64,000 bases of DNA from Theristus sp. LFF4_11 (GCA_030248135.1 JASANC010003313.1:93278-157277), one strand, 5' to 3'; shown: positions 47,977 to 59,906, counted from the stretch's first letter. The notes: a model not told the origin generated them from the letters alone. Program-made: numbers and translations.

Positions 47977-49000
47977 TGTAACGATCACTCTGAACTGCCA
48001 ACGCTCCGAATTCCCCGGCCTCGAACGCTGATGTGGGGATCAGAGCGCTCGGATCTTCGTCGACCTGCACTTTTGCTCAAAGTGAAAATACACGTTTGCG
48101 TTTGGTTGTGTGTGTGTGTGTCAGTCGTTAATATTTCCACAGTTAATTCCAATTCAATCTCTTTTCTCTTTTTCTCTCTTTTATTATTTATTCAAATAAA
48201 ACAGTCGATAGCAGGAGAAATAAAACGGCGCCGCTTCAATAAGACTCTCTCGACGTTAATACAGGAAACCGGTCAGTAGCAGAAGAATAAAACACGTACT
48301 GGCACAACTGACACCGAACAATAGCCGGGCACGGTTATTTATACAGTAAGTCACGTGACACCGGATTAACTGGGATTAGGAAAGAAACAACCAATCAATA
48401 CACAGCAACATACACACAAACCCAATCAGACGCGACCACAATTACCAATCAGAAACGAGTAGGCGAGTGTCCGCACACACGCACCCTGTTATACGCAGTC
48501 ACGCCAGGCACTCCCAGCACGCGAAAAGAGAACGGTGCGCCACAAGGAAGCATGAGGCTAAAGTAGGCCATTACAGGACCCTACTCCCCCACTCGGAGCG
48601 ACCTCGCGACGACATTCTCCCTACGTAGCCGAATGCCGGGATTCTGCGAAACGAGAGGGCATGCAGCAAACCTGCACCCATTCCTGAATCGTATCAATGA
48701 CCGCGTCACACAAAGACGAAATGAAAAGCAAAAACCAAAAGCTACACACACACCAATCAATTAAACTTTACAATCAATCATAACCGTGGAACTCTACAAT
48801 CCAAAACTAACAATCTGTTAACACTTCTATTGCTGGAAAACTAAACTTTTCAAGTAGACATAAATGCACTAAACAAAACGGGAAATTCCTGAAATTGCAA
48901 AAACCCAAAAATCAATATCCTGAAACTAAAACTTGTAAAACTTGAAAATCCTGGTTACAATACACAAAGCTAAACTACTATTTTCAAAAACTTCACAAAA
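47977..49000 (+). mobile_element. Partial LTR retroelement (5' LTR plus internal start)
   Basis: The region 47977-48575 starts TGTAACG and ends GGCTAAAGTAGGCCATTACA, the same LTR end as the element at 32256-34134. It is followed by the same internal motif (ACCCTACTCCCCCA, CGGAGCG, TCTCCCTACG). No second LTR was found, so the 3' part is missing and the right limit is approximate. Confidence 0.5.
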
Positions 49001-50144
49001 TAACAAAACTTCAAAACCCAACTGTTGTGTCTCTATTGTGGAAATCAAAAACTTCAAAAAATTAACTTCTGCGAAATGGTTGTGGACTGGAAAACACAAA
49101 ACTTGTGGAAAACATAAAACTTCTAAATTGCAGAACAACAAAACATTGAAAACTTCTAAATGGGCGAATTGCAAGAAAATAATACAATCTGAATCCTTGA
49201 AAACACAGTAAAAATCAAAAACCTTTCAAGACTTCGAATAAATCAAAAACATGCATTTCAGAGTTACTTCAAAGAACACTAATCAATTATTTCTTTCAAA
49301 AATACACAAACCAAATGAACTTTTTACCGCCCCTCTCGAAACAATCCAAACGTCTCCTGGGCTTAGCTTAAGTTACAGTAAGCGGGAAAAAGAAGCAACT
49401 TATCAAGACGAAAATTGGCTTTTTGCAACAATTGTTCAGAAGTGTTGCCTTTTTGACATTTACACTCTAAAAGGCCTGGCTTAGTCAAACGACATTGTTT
49501 TTTGAACAGGAATGGCGATTGAACAACATGTGACGACATTGAAAAGCTAACCAAACAAGATTTATTTTTGAAACTTTGAGCTGGAATGGCTGTTAATTGT
49601 TGCTGATCAAAGGAGATCAAAGAGCTGCAACTGATTAGCAAAGAATGAACGGACAAATAAGCGACATTGAAAAACTGCGAGAATTGATTTTGATACTTTA
49701 ATAGGGAATGGCAGTGTTTGTTGCTGATTAAAAAAAAGATTGTTTTTCGTATTTTGAATGACAGTGCAGTTATGATTGTTAGAGATTTGTTATTTCTTAT
49801 GTGTCGCTTTGATTGATGCTGAAACAGCGAAAACCAAACCACACAGTAATCAGTGTTATGGTGAGTAAATCAGGTTACGATTGAATCGACAGCAATAAAA
49901 TCAGCAAAAGCATGTTGCTTGACAAAAAACACGGCTTAAACAACAAAAAATGCTGTGATTTTCAAAAAAGTAGAAGCATCGACGGATACGATTGCTTTAA
50001 AAGTGAGCGATCATTTCATTGGTAAATCAACAACAGTCGGTTAAAGCAGCTCAAAATCAAAATGCAATGCATTTTGAGTCCGCGTCGTGGGCAAGGTCAA
50101 AAGGGAAAACCAACTCAAAAATAATAGTTATATTTATCAGCTAA

Positions 50145-50174
50145 CCGTGCCGTAGGCACGGGTCAATTTGCTAG
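50145..50174 (+). mobile_element. Helitron 3' terminus
   Basis: CCGTGCC (50145-50151) and GGCACGG (50155-50161) form a 7-bp stem with a GTA loop, followed by GTCAATTTG and CTAG at 50171-50174, then T. A GC-rich hairpin about ten bases before CTAG|T is the diagnostic end of Helitron rolling-circle transposons. The 5' TC end was not located, so the size of the element is unknown. Confidence 0.7.
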
Positions 50175-50310
50175 TCACTCCTATGCGTAATAATATGTCA
50201 CGTGCAATGATACAAAACAAGATTCCTCTGGAGTTTTGCGAGAAGCGTCGGAAACTCAAAACGTTCGCTGTTTGCGGATTTACGATTTCTTTCGTGACCT
50301 TTTTGTTCAG

Positions 50311-53300
50311 GCTTCAAGGAGGAATGTACTGATTCACTGCCGGGTGTTGAGAAGGCACTGTATTACGATAGAAGATGCTACATGCTGTCGAATAAACGCG
50401 CCCCATTCATTCCCGCATTATCCTACTGTATAGACGCAAACATCACGCCCACGTTCAGTCGTGAGTAATAATGTGTCACAGAACTCAATAAAATAAGTAC
50501 TCATTCAAAAGGTTGTTTCTTACAAGTTTTCTCGGGTGTTTAAAGTTGCCTCACTTTACTGTGTTTGCGCACGCTCACATGGCAGATTTTAACATTACAA
50601 ATGGTTCTTTTTGCTGCTTAAAACTAAAGAAGCAGTTTACCGTAAAGTCTGCAAACTGCATTGCATCGTTAATTTGTTTTGAAAATGACCCTGCGGGACA
50701 GTCCCGGGACAGTCCGAGACAGTCCCGGAACAGTTTGGGACAGTAGCGGTCCAGCGGAACAGTCGAAACAGTCCCGGGATGTACAGTCCCCTGTCTCCTT
50801 ATCTCATGCTGCTTAAATAAACAGTTTTGTCGGAGCTTCCTGCATTCTTGCTAAATAAAATGAATGAATGAATAAATGACGGACTCTTTCATTCGTTTCC
50901 AACCTTATTTCCGCTCGTGGGACGTCACACAAAATTCGATTTTTAATTTTTTGATTTTCAAATTTTTATAAGAGCTGTGCAAGACGCCAGTAGTTCTTAA
51001 AACAATTAAAGCCCGTTTTCAGGTGGCATGCTCGCTGTGCTGACCCCCGAGCAAGCGCAGTTTCTCAGCGCTTACGGTGTAACGGTACAGTGCAGTCGGA
51101 CTGGATAATTTGGGGCATTAGCTGATTGGTTGGTGCGTGACCTGATCAGGTTCAAACGTGGGCCGTTCAAATTGTACATTGCTTTTTTAATTTTTTGCTT
51201 TTTGAGTGTTTGCGTTGATGAATGTTTGGTTTTTGTCCATTGAAGATCCAAACATTCATCAACACAAACACTCAAAAATTGAAAATTTAATAAAAACAAA
51301 GTGCATTTTGAACGGCCGCGTTTGAACCTGATCAGGTCACGCACCAGCCAATCAGCTAATGCCCCAAATTATCTAGTCCGACTATACAGGGTGATAAAAA
51401 CCGTCAATCATCGTCTTCTGTGCCAGAGTGCGACACTTCATATCACTACTTATGGACCACCCTGTAGTGTCGAAATGCCGAAATTCGATTTGCGGCCACC
51501 AGTGGCCAAAAGCCAAAAGAGATCTGAAAATCTCTTATTATTGTAATGAACATTGCATGTTTTTTTTCTCAGTCCTCCAACTCCTCCAAGCCAGCTTGGG
51601 TGAACGCCATAAAAGTTAGGAAATTTGACAAGTGGATCTGGCTCGAAAAGTCAGAAAGCGGCTACCCCATTCCTGTCGATAGCAGCATGTGGTCAGACGG
51701 ACAACCAAACAATCATTACGGACATGAGAACTGCGCCATCGTGTGGCAACTCGGACTAGCTGATCGCCAATGCTCCGGAGAATATCAGATGCTTTGCCAA
51801 TATCAGGAACCAAGTTTGTTTCCGGGCGCCGAATACGTCTAACATTCTATATTCTGAAAACAAGAGTGCAATTGGTTGTGTGGCGTGCCAGCAGAGACAC
51901 AACCAACAAGTTGTGGCTGTGAAATGTCACCCTGCGTTAGAAGGAGAGTGCAGTGCGGTGCGCTGTCTCTAAACCAAAACTGTTGCACAGAATCCCCTGT
52001 GTGGGTTTTCCTGTTCAGGCTTCGAGGATCAATGTGCTGATTCATTGCCGGGTGTTGCGAAGGCAGCTTACTACGATGGAAAATGCTTCCTGCGAATGAG
52101 TGAAACCGGCACGTACAGTCACGCATTGGCCTACTGTCGAAACGAGCAACTCGGGTATCCCTTCAATAGTGAGTACCATTTGCAGCTTTTGTGACACACT
52201 GGGGGCTCGATGAAACATGTGTTGATTCATGACACGTTTTGTTACACTAGATATTCTTCAAGTTTTCTCGCTTAATGCACTCACATAAAATAATAACATC
52301 TACTTCAAATGAAAAATATTTCACAAAAAGCAGTTTGGTTTTTTGCTGCAAAAATTTTTTTCAGAGACCGTCCGGACATAGGTGGAACTTTTTGCCCCTG
52401 GCCCAAAATCATGCGGATGCGCGAGCGAGCGGAGCGAGCGGACAGCGCATCACGCATTATATGAACCGTTATACCCCAGCGCGCTTTTTTCAAAATTGCT
52501 CGCTGCCTGCAGCGAGCATACTATAAGCTACAAACCTGCTCTTGTGCACACGAAACGAACACCCAAAGTTGTGTTCTGAGCCGCGAAAAAATTTTCATCG
52601 GACGACTTTTCATACGCTGTAGACACGAAAAACCTATTCTGAAAACAGTGTTAATTTTTTTTCTGGTATGTAATCATACCGTATTACCCCCAATAAACCC
52701 CCATGGGGGATTAATACGTCAGCGACTTTTAGGGGTGGGGGTTTATTGGGGGGGGGGGGGGGATTATTGGTGGGGGGGGGTTTATTATACAAAAATTTCT
52801 AGGGGTGGGGTTTTGTTGAAAAATAGCAAAAATACCTTGCATGGCAGGCAAGAAAGTTGCAGAAACTTCTACTTTTCACAGAGATTTCCTTTTGTAACAG
52901 CCTTTTGTAATGAAATTACCATTAACTCATCCATTTGGGCCTTTGGTAGCACAATTTCACCAATGTCACTGCATTCAGCCACTGAATTCGCTGGGTATGT
53001 GTTTCAAACAGGTTTCTAATTAACCCCCCATGGGGGATTATTTGTGGGGGGGATTATTTGGAAACTGGTCGGGGGGTGGGGGTTTATTGGTGGGGGGGGG
53101 GATTAATGGTGGGGGGGGGTTTAATGGGGGTAATACGGTATGTGTTAGCCCTATCAATTTTTACCTGCGACACTTTCACAGTCGAACAAAAATGTTTTAT
53201 GGGGTAATTCCACCTGGAGATTTTGAAAATTGGGTTAATTTTTTGCCCCGACCCATTTTTTAAATAAAAAATTGGACACTTTTCAAAAAATAGGAGGGTT

Positions 53301-56300
53301 TTACCTGGTTTCAAGTGTTCGCCCTTTCAAATTTTTACCTACGACACCTTCACAGTCGAAAAAAAAAGATTGCTGGGGTAATTTCATTCGAAGATTCTGA
53401 AAATCAAATTAATTTTTTGCCCCAACCTTTGTTTAAGGCAAAATTTGGGGGTTTTCAAAATTTCAAAGGATTTTATGGGGTTAGAAATGTTCGTCTTTTC
53501 AATTTTCGTCTGAAGTTGTTCCAAAACCTAACAACAAAGTTTCCTGGGGTAATTTCATTCGAAGATTTTGAAAGTCTAATTAATTTTTTGGCCCAACCCT
53601 TTTTGGGACAAAATTTGGGCATTTTTAATAATTTCGACGGATTTTACGGCGTTACAAGTGTTCGCCTTTTCAATTTTTGTCTGAAGTTATTCCATAACCG
53701 AACAACAAAGTTTCCTAGGGTAATTCCATCTGGATATTTGGAAAATTAAGTTAATTTTTTGCCCGACCTTTTTTTGGGGTGAACATTTTTAAAAGTTCGA
53801 GGATTTTGACAGGTATTAAGTGTTCGCCCTTTCAATTTTTGTTTGAACTTGTTCCATAAGCGAACAAAAAAGTTTCCTGGGGTAATTTCATTTGTAGATT
53901 TTGAAAATTAAGTTAATTTTTTGCCCCGACCCTTGTTTGGAGCAAAATTTTGGCTTTTTTTAAAAATTCCAAAGGATTTTTTCTGGTTTCAAGTGTTCGT
54001 CCTTTAAATTTTTGCCTGCGACACTTTCACACTTGAGCAAAAATGTTTCCTAGGGTAATTCTATCCGGTAATTTTGAAAATTATGTTAATTTGTCGTTTC
54101 GACCCTTGTTTGAGACAAACATTGGGCAGTTTTTACATTTTGAAGATTTTTTTCTGGTTTCAAGTGTTTGCCCTTTTAATTAAAACGTTTCCTGGGGTAA
54201 TTCCATCTGTAGATTTTAAAAATCAAATTAACTTTTTTGCCCCGACGCTTGTTTTGGGCAAAATTCTGGCATTTTTAAAATTTCGAAGATTTTTTCCTGG
54301 TTTCAAGTGTTCGCCTTTTGACTTTTTGCCTGCGACACTTTCACGGTCAAACAAAAACGTTTTTTGGGCTAATTCCAACCGGAGATTTTGAATATTACGT
54401 TAATTTTTTGCCCCGACCCTTGTTTGGTGCAAAATTGTGGCATTTTTTTAAATTTCGAAAGATTTTTCCTGGTTTCAAGTGTTCGCCCTTTAAATTTTTG
54501 CGTGCGACACTTTCACAATCGAACAAAAACGTTTCCTGGGGTAATTCTATCTGGAGATTTTAAAAATCAAATTAATTTTTTGCCCCGACCTTTGTTTGAG
54601 ACATTTTTTGGCATTTTTTAAATTTCGAAGCACAGCCGAGCAAAAATGTTTTCTAGGGTAATTCCATCTGGAGATTTTGAAAATTGGGTTAATTTTTTGC
54701 CCTGACCCTTTTTAGGCAAAAAATTAGGTATTTTTAAAAATTCGAAGGGTTTTTACCTGGTTTTACGTGTTCGCCCTTTCAATTTTTGCCTGGAACACTT
54801 TCACGGTCGAACAAAACGTTTCCTGGGGTAATTCCATTCGGAAATTTTAAAAAAGCAAGTTAATTTTTTGCCTCGACCCTTGTTTGGGGCAAAATTTGGG
54901 CAGTTTTTAAATTTCAAAGGATTTTTACTGGTTTCAAGTGTTCGCCCTTTCAATTTTTGCCTGCAACATTTTCACGGTTGAACAAAAACGTTTCTTGGGG
55001 TAATTCCATCTGGACATTTTGAAAATCAGGTTAATGTTTTGCTCCGACCTTTGTTTAGGCAAAATTTGGGCATTTTTAAATTTTGAAAATTGGCATCTAT
55101 AGCAAAGCGGTTGATAGCGGCCTGGTAGATAGCCGCCCAAATACAAGTTTGGTTCGATAACGCTCCAGTTGAGGGGCTTAGTCACTGGCGGATCAAAAGT
55201 TTTTTGAAATCTAAAATGACTCAAATAAAAGATGGAATACTTTCCGCGCGTTTAAAAGGTGGAATATGATCAGTAATTAGGAAAGTTATCTGCTAATACA
55301 ATAAACTGCAAAACCCCCATGGGGGATTAATACGTCAGCGACTTTTAGGGGTGGGGGTTTATTGGTGGGGGGATTATTGGTGGGGGGGGGTTAATTTACA
55401 AAAAATTCTAGGGGTGGGGGTTTGTTAAAAAATGGCAAAAATACCTTGCATGGCAGGCAAGAAAGTCGCCGAAACTTCTACTTTTCACAGAGATTTCCTT
55501 TTGTAACAGCCTTTTGTAATGAAATTACCATTAACTCATCCATTTGGGGCCTTTGGTAGCACAATTTCATCATTTTCACTGCAACCAGTCACTGAATTCG
55601 CTGGGTATGTGTTTCAAACAGGTTTCCAATTAACCCCCATGGGGGATTATTTGTGGGGGGGGGATTATTTGGAAACTGGTCGGGGGGGGGGGTGGGGGGT
55701 TTTTTGGGTGGGGGGGGATTAATGGTGGGGGGGGGGGGGGTTTAATGGGGGTAATACGGTATACAATGTTGATACAAGAATAGGAATCATATACAGGGTG
55801 GGCCAAAAAAAAGGTTCCATTTTCAAACTGCTGTCACTGGCTGGTGTTTTAATATTATGAGCTGAAATTTTCAGCACTGATAAAACATGCGTTGCCATTT
55901 TACTGACAAAATTTTTTTTCCGATATATAATTCCTAGCGGTCACTGTGGCAGATTTTTTTAAAAAGCTCGAAAAATCAACAAATTGACTGAAAGGAGTGC
56001 AAGAAAAATTTAGTATCAAGATGCGTGATTCAATTTTGAAACTGTTGCAAGGTGACAAATTGGTCTTTTTGGATACCCGTAATAGTTCAAATCATGCGCT
56101 CAGAGTGGAAAGGTCTCACACTTGAATTGCATTTGAGCACCTCGAGCGAAATTCTGCTGATGTTTCACAACGGACTCGAGTCAGCAGCCATGCGACTGCG
56201 ACAGAAAGAATTGTTCAGTTGATTTTTTGTTTTCTGTGTTGCTCTGTCTGTTAATTTGTTTCTTTTGAAAAGTTTTTCTGCGGTTTGAATAAAAACAGTG

Positions 56301-58340
56301 TTTCAGTTTCAGTTTTCTGCAGTTTCGTCATGGTTAAGTGGACAGCAGAACAACGGGTCTGGTGTGCTATCTGGTGGGAGCAATCTAAAAGTTTTTCTGC
56401 AGTGACTCGCCAGTTTCGCGTAAAATTCCATCCAGCCGCTGCCGGACGACAAACCTTGATGATGATTTGGATGTCTATGAGTAATGATTCGTTGTTAAAT
56501 TCTTGGTTAAAAATCCGTTTTTTTGAAAATTTGGGAATTTTTAAACATTGTGCTGTAAAACTGAATCTACTTGACCAAACTAGATAAAAATTTTGTCAGA
56601 AAAATGGCATCACATGTTTTATCAATGCTGAAAATTTCAGCTCATAATATTGAAATACCAGCCAGCGACAGCAGTTTGAAAATGGAACCTTTTTTTGGCC
56701 CACTCTGTACAATACGTCTGACAAAAGCTTTAGTTTGAAATTTTGGTGGTGTGGCGCTACAGGTATCCAAAGTAGGGTATGTCGTCGAAAAACGACCTTG
56801 TTTGTCAAAAGGCCAAAAATGACGTTTTTTGAAGACATACCCTACTTTGAACACCTGTAGCCCCACACCACAAGGTTCTCATTTCAAGAGAGGCCCGTTT
56901 TCTCTTAGTTCAACTTGAGAGTTTCTCCATACCAAATTTGAGCAAACTCTATTTTGGACCAGGGCAGAGTTTTACCAAAATGTTCCTCTTGGACGGTCTC
57001 TTAATAAATGAGATCGCAGGAATTCTTTTCTTAGGAATGCACGGAAAATTTCTCATACCGTATTACCCCCAATAAACCCCCATGGGGGATTAATACGTCA
57101 GCGACTTTTAGAGGTGGGGGTTTATTGGTGGTGGGGGGGACTTCTACTTTTCACAGAGATTTCCTTTGTAACAACCTTTTGTAATGAAATTACCATTAAC
57201 TCAGCCCTTTGGGGCCTTTGGTAGCACAATTTCACCAATGTCACTGCATTCAGTCACTGAATTCGCTGGGTGTGTGTTTCAACACGTTTCCAATTAACCC
57301 CCATGGGGGATTATTTGTGGGGGGGGTATTTGGAAACTGGTCGGGGGGTGGGGGTTGATTGGTGGGAGGGGGGGGGGATTAAGGGTGGCGGGGGGGTTTA
57401 ATGAGGGTAATACGGTACATAATGAAAAACGCGACATTTTTAAAAGTGGAATCATTTTCAGATGGCAGACTGGCCGTGTTGTTGTCGCCCGAAGAAGTGA
57501 ATTTTATTTTGACTCATGATATGTTCAGTGCAGTCGCAGCATACCGGAACTCTTCTTTGCTGCACTTTTCTACGGTAATCCTGTTGCTCAGAGATGCTTA
57601 GTTTTTATTTTTACTCATTTCTAGACTTTCAATAAAAATTTCCGGAACGGAAACAGAAGCGAAAACGGAAAAGGTAATAAATACAAGGTGTTTGGTAATA
57701 AATACAAGGTGTTTCAAAAATCTACAATGGGCTTAACAGAACGTTCTCGAGTGTCGGGTGTGCTTTAGTGTTTTGTTTTGAATTTAAAGCGCTGCTTGAG
57801 AGATGTTTGTCATTGATTACGCTAAAATTCGCCTTGGTTATTGGCTGTCATTAAGTGCTTATACACCCCTCGGAGGGGCTCAATCCCCCGAACGCTAAGT
57901 CTAACGCGCTACTACCAAACCACAAGGGTGGCAATGATCGAAATCGACGAGGTCGAAGCGTTTTGAAAATTGGCGTCTTTAAATCACCCTGTACAATGCC
58001 AAAACGATAGATTAGAACAACTCCAATTGGTCGCTTCAGTCAGCCAGTTGCTTGGTGTTAAAAAAACAGCAGTGGTAAGAAAGAACATTGTTGCGCTGCT
58101 GCTTAGCATTTATTTGTTGCTTTTAGTCGGCGTTGAATACCACTCCTTGGGTGAGCGCTGTGAAAGTGAATGGCAGCTGGAACTGGCGAACGGCAGAGGG
58201 CACTAATCTGGGCACTGTCTACAATGGATTTTGGCGCACAGATCCAGCACAGTCGACCGAAAACTGCGCTCGCATAGAGCAAGACGGACTAGCTGACCAT
58301 GCATGCACCGACGTTGGTCAAGTGCTCTGCGAACATCAAG
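50311..58340 (+). CDS. Tandem C-type lectin-like domains (CTLD-a and CTLD-b), 5' end missing
   Basis: CTLD-a exons: 50311-50460, 51023-51084, 51573-51813. CTLD-b exons: 52019-52168, 57462-57532, 58127-58340. In both, the first exon is exactly 150 nt and carries C-DSLPGV-KA-YY-C then a YC helix. The second holds the RLAVL/GMLAVL-PE strand and helix. The third holds the C-terminal half with NCA, G-L-A-D and a final LC. CTLD-a has WSDGQPNN and ENCAI, a QPN-type sugar/calcium site; CTLD-b lacks that motif (WRTDPAQSTENCA), so it may not bind sugar. All introns have phases 1, 0, 1. The CTLD-a to CTLD-b join uses a donor inside EPS (51814). Without that splice the frame stops at 51842, but only 176 bp separate that stop from CTLD-b and no signal peptide is there. 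No signal-peptide exon was found upstream of 50311. The CTLD-b donor (58341) is in phase with the insulin B-chain exon at 58725. Confidence 0.85.
51093..51383 (+). mobile_element. Near-perfect foldback MITE beside the CTLD-a exon 2 donor
   Basis: AGTCGGACTGGATAATTTGG at the left is the inverse of the right end (CCAAATTATCTAGTCCGACT). The arms, including GCTGATTGGTTGGTG and CTGATCAGGTTCAAACG, pair over almost the entire 291 bp. It lies 9 bp after the exon end at 51084. Confidence 0.75.
51387..51464 (+). mobile_element. 78-bp TA-flanked mini element
   Basis: CAGGGTGATAAAAACCG at the left and ACCACCCTG at the right are bounded by TA on both sides. It directly abuts the foldback MITE. Terminal CAGGGTG matches the mariner-like elements at 46688 and 55794. 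Confidence 0.5.
52679..53138 (+). mobile_element. G/C-tract MITE, copy 3
   Basis: Complete member: ends CCGTATTACCCCC and GGGGGTAATACGG, with TA flanks. It lies in the large CTLD-b intron and adjoins the 170-bp satellite. Confidence 0.8.
53139..55090 (+). repeat. ~170-bp tandem satellite in the CTLD-b intron
   Basis: About eleven or twelve diverged units. Each contains CAAGTGTTCGCCCTTTCAAT, then CGACACTTTCAC, GTTTCCTGGGGTAATTCCAT, TTAATTTTTTGCCCCGACCC and a TTTGGG-TTTTTAAA stretch. TGTTCGCC-type landmarks occur near 53317, 53489, 53661, 53822, 53996, 54166, 54309, 54479, 54769 and 54940. No coding role is seen. Confidence 0.85.
55299..55759 (+). mobile_element. G/C-tract MITE, copy 4 (5' end altered)
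   Basis: Same interior and right end (GTAATACGG then TA) as copies 2 and 3. The left terminus reads AATAAACTGCAAAACCCCC instead of the canonical end. Confidence 0.75.
55794..56707 (+). mobile_element. Tc1/mariner-like element with a truncated transposase N-terminus
   Basis: CAGGGTGGGCCAAAAAAAAG at the left and TTTTTTTGGCCCACTCTG at the right are TA-flanked. The inverted repeats extend about 130 bp (through CTGCTGTCACTGGCTGGT). The frame at 56330-56587 starts MVKWTAEQRVWCAIWW and continues KSFSAVTRQFRVKF, the N-terminal helix-turn-helix pattern of mariner/IS630-type transposases, then runs out with no catalytic domain. An internally deleted, non-autonomous copy. Confidence 0.7.
56768..56854. 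repeat. Imperfect palindrome
   Basis: AAAGTAGGGTATGTCGTC at the left matches inversely GAAGACATACCCTACTTT at the right. No terminal features suggest a class. Confidence 0.55.
57058..57415 (+). mobile_element. G/C-tract MITE, copy 5 (internally deleted)
   Basis: Ends CCGTATTACCCCC and GGTAATACGG, flanked by TA, with about 100 bp of the usual interior missing. It ends 46 bp before CTLD-b exon 2. Confidence 0.8.
57864..57930 (-). repeat. tRNA-like sequence (pseudogene or SINE)
   Basis: On the minus strand CACCCTT and AGGGGTG make a 7-bp acceptor-like stem. Between them are an A-box-like GGTTTGGTAGTAGCGC and a T-arm-like GGGGGATTGAGCCCC. The T-loop is not canonical and spacing is short by several bases. 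Confidence 0.4.
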
Positions 58341-58724
58341 GTAAAAGACGTTTTACAATTTTAAATATGAAGGAAGACCTCTTTACGTGAGAAATGTTTC
58401 GAAAATTGCCTAAAATAAAATTGAAATTTGGAGTTTTTGTTGCTGAGAAGCATCGAGTATCTCTTAGAAGCTTTTTTACACATTTGATGTTTGTGCAAAA
58501 CTGTGCAAAGTGAAATTCCAAAACAATGGCAGTTTTTGGGGTGCTGATTGGCTGCATCTGAGCGATTGGCTAGTTAACAATAAAAAATTTTCAAGCAAAA
58601 CCAAAAAGCATCAAGTCACAGAATTGATTTCGTTGAAACATTACGCAACAAAAAATTTAGAAAAATTGCCTCCTGAAACTTGAGCACAGGGGCGACTGAC
58701 GCACAGTGTACATTTGTATTTCAG

Positions 58725-59068
58725 ATCCGGATGAAGAGAAATTCCAGGGCTGTGGCACAAAGCTTTATAATAAGCTGTGGGAACTCTGTTGGAGCGACAT
58801 GACAGGACGTTCTTGTTTTAGGTTGGTAGGTTGCGTTGCTGACATGACCACCAACCAATCGGCTAGTTGGACATGTTATGGAGTTCGACTGTACTTACCG
58901 CAAATATAAGTTCTTGTATATAAGGTTCCTCCCACTTATAGGAACCCCACCAAAAGTGGGCGGAATGTCACGTAGCGGGAAACCAAAAAATTCAAAAATT
59001 TGACTTGGTCTACATACTGAGTCTCGCGCTTAAAATATCGCGGATTATCCGCTTGGAAATCCGCGACA

Positions 59069-59102
<34 letters not shown>

Positions 59103-59170
59103 TCGTCGTCATCGTCGTCGTCGTCGTCATCATCATCATCGTTGTCGTTGTCGTCGTCGTCATCGTCGTT

Positions 59171-59201
<31 letters not shown>

Positions 59202-59260
59202 TCGTCGTCGTCGTCGTCATCATCATCATCGTTGTCGTTGTCGTCGTCGTCATCGTCGTT

Positions 59261-59296
<36 letters not shown>

Positions 59297-59341
59297 TCGT
59301 TCTCGTCGTCGTCATCATCATCATCGTTGTCGTCGTCGTCG

Positions 59342-59387
<46 letters not shown>

Positions 59388-59727
59388 TGTTGTTGTCGTC
59401 ATCGTCGTCGTCGTCTCGTCGTCGTCGTCCTCGTCGTCATCGTCATCGTTGTCATCGTCGTCGTCGTCATCGTCGGCATCATCGTCGTCGTCGTAATCGT
59501 CGTCGTCATCGTCGTCGTCGTCGTCATCGTCGTCGTCGCCATCGTCGTCGTCGTTATCGTTGTCGTCGTCGTCGTCGTCGTTGTCATCGTTGTCATCGTC
59601 GTCGTCATCGTCGTCATCGTCATCGTCGTCGTCATCGTCGTCGTCGTCATTGTCGTCGTCGTCGTCATCGTTGTCGTCATCATCGTTGTCGTCGTCGTCG
59701 TTATCGTTGTTGTCGTCGTTGTCGTCG

Positions 59728-59782
<55 letters not shown>

Positions 59783-59874
59783 TATCGTTGTCGTTTTCGT
59801 TGTCGTCGTCGTCGTAGTCGTAGTCGTCATCGTTGTTGTCGTCGTCGTTATCGTTGTTGTCGTCGTATTCGTCG

Positions 59875-59906
<32 letters not shown>

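Larger units (their letters stand above)
41382..50310. other. Gene-poor, repeat-rich region
   Basis: Almost 9 kb without a supported gene between the GPCR start and the first lectin exon. It contains two types of TA-flanked MITE (44941-45193 and 45828-46282), a mariner relic (46688-47465), an LTR fragment (47977 onwards) and a Helitron end (50145-50174). The GPCR promoter should lie just right of 41381, and a missing signal-peptide exon of the lectin gene may be here. Neither could be recognised. Confidence 0.55.

Noticed and set aside
51814..51842. Stop codon after SLFPGAEYV as the end of a one-CTLD gene
   Set aside because: Possible, but CTLD-b follows after 176 bp with no signal peptide, and a GTTTGT donor in the right phase (same donor as V-ATPase exon 1) joins the two.
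58085..58126. Hydrophobic stretch (IVALLLSIYLLLLVG) before CTLD-b exon 3, resembling a signal peptide
   Set aside because: It is the pyrimidine/T-rich tract leading to the TTTTAG acceptor, has no suitable ATG close by, and is out of frame with the CTLD reading.
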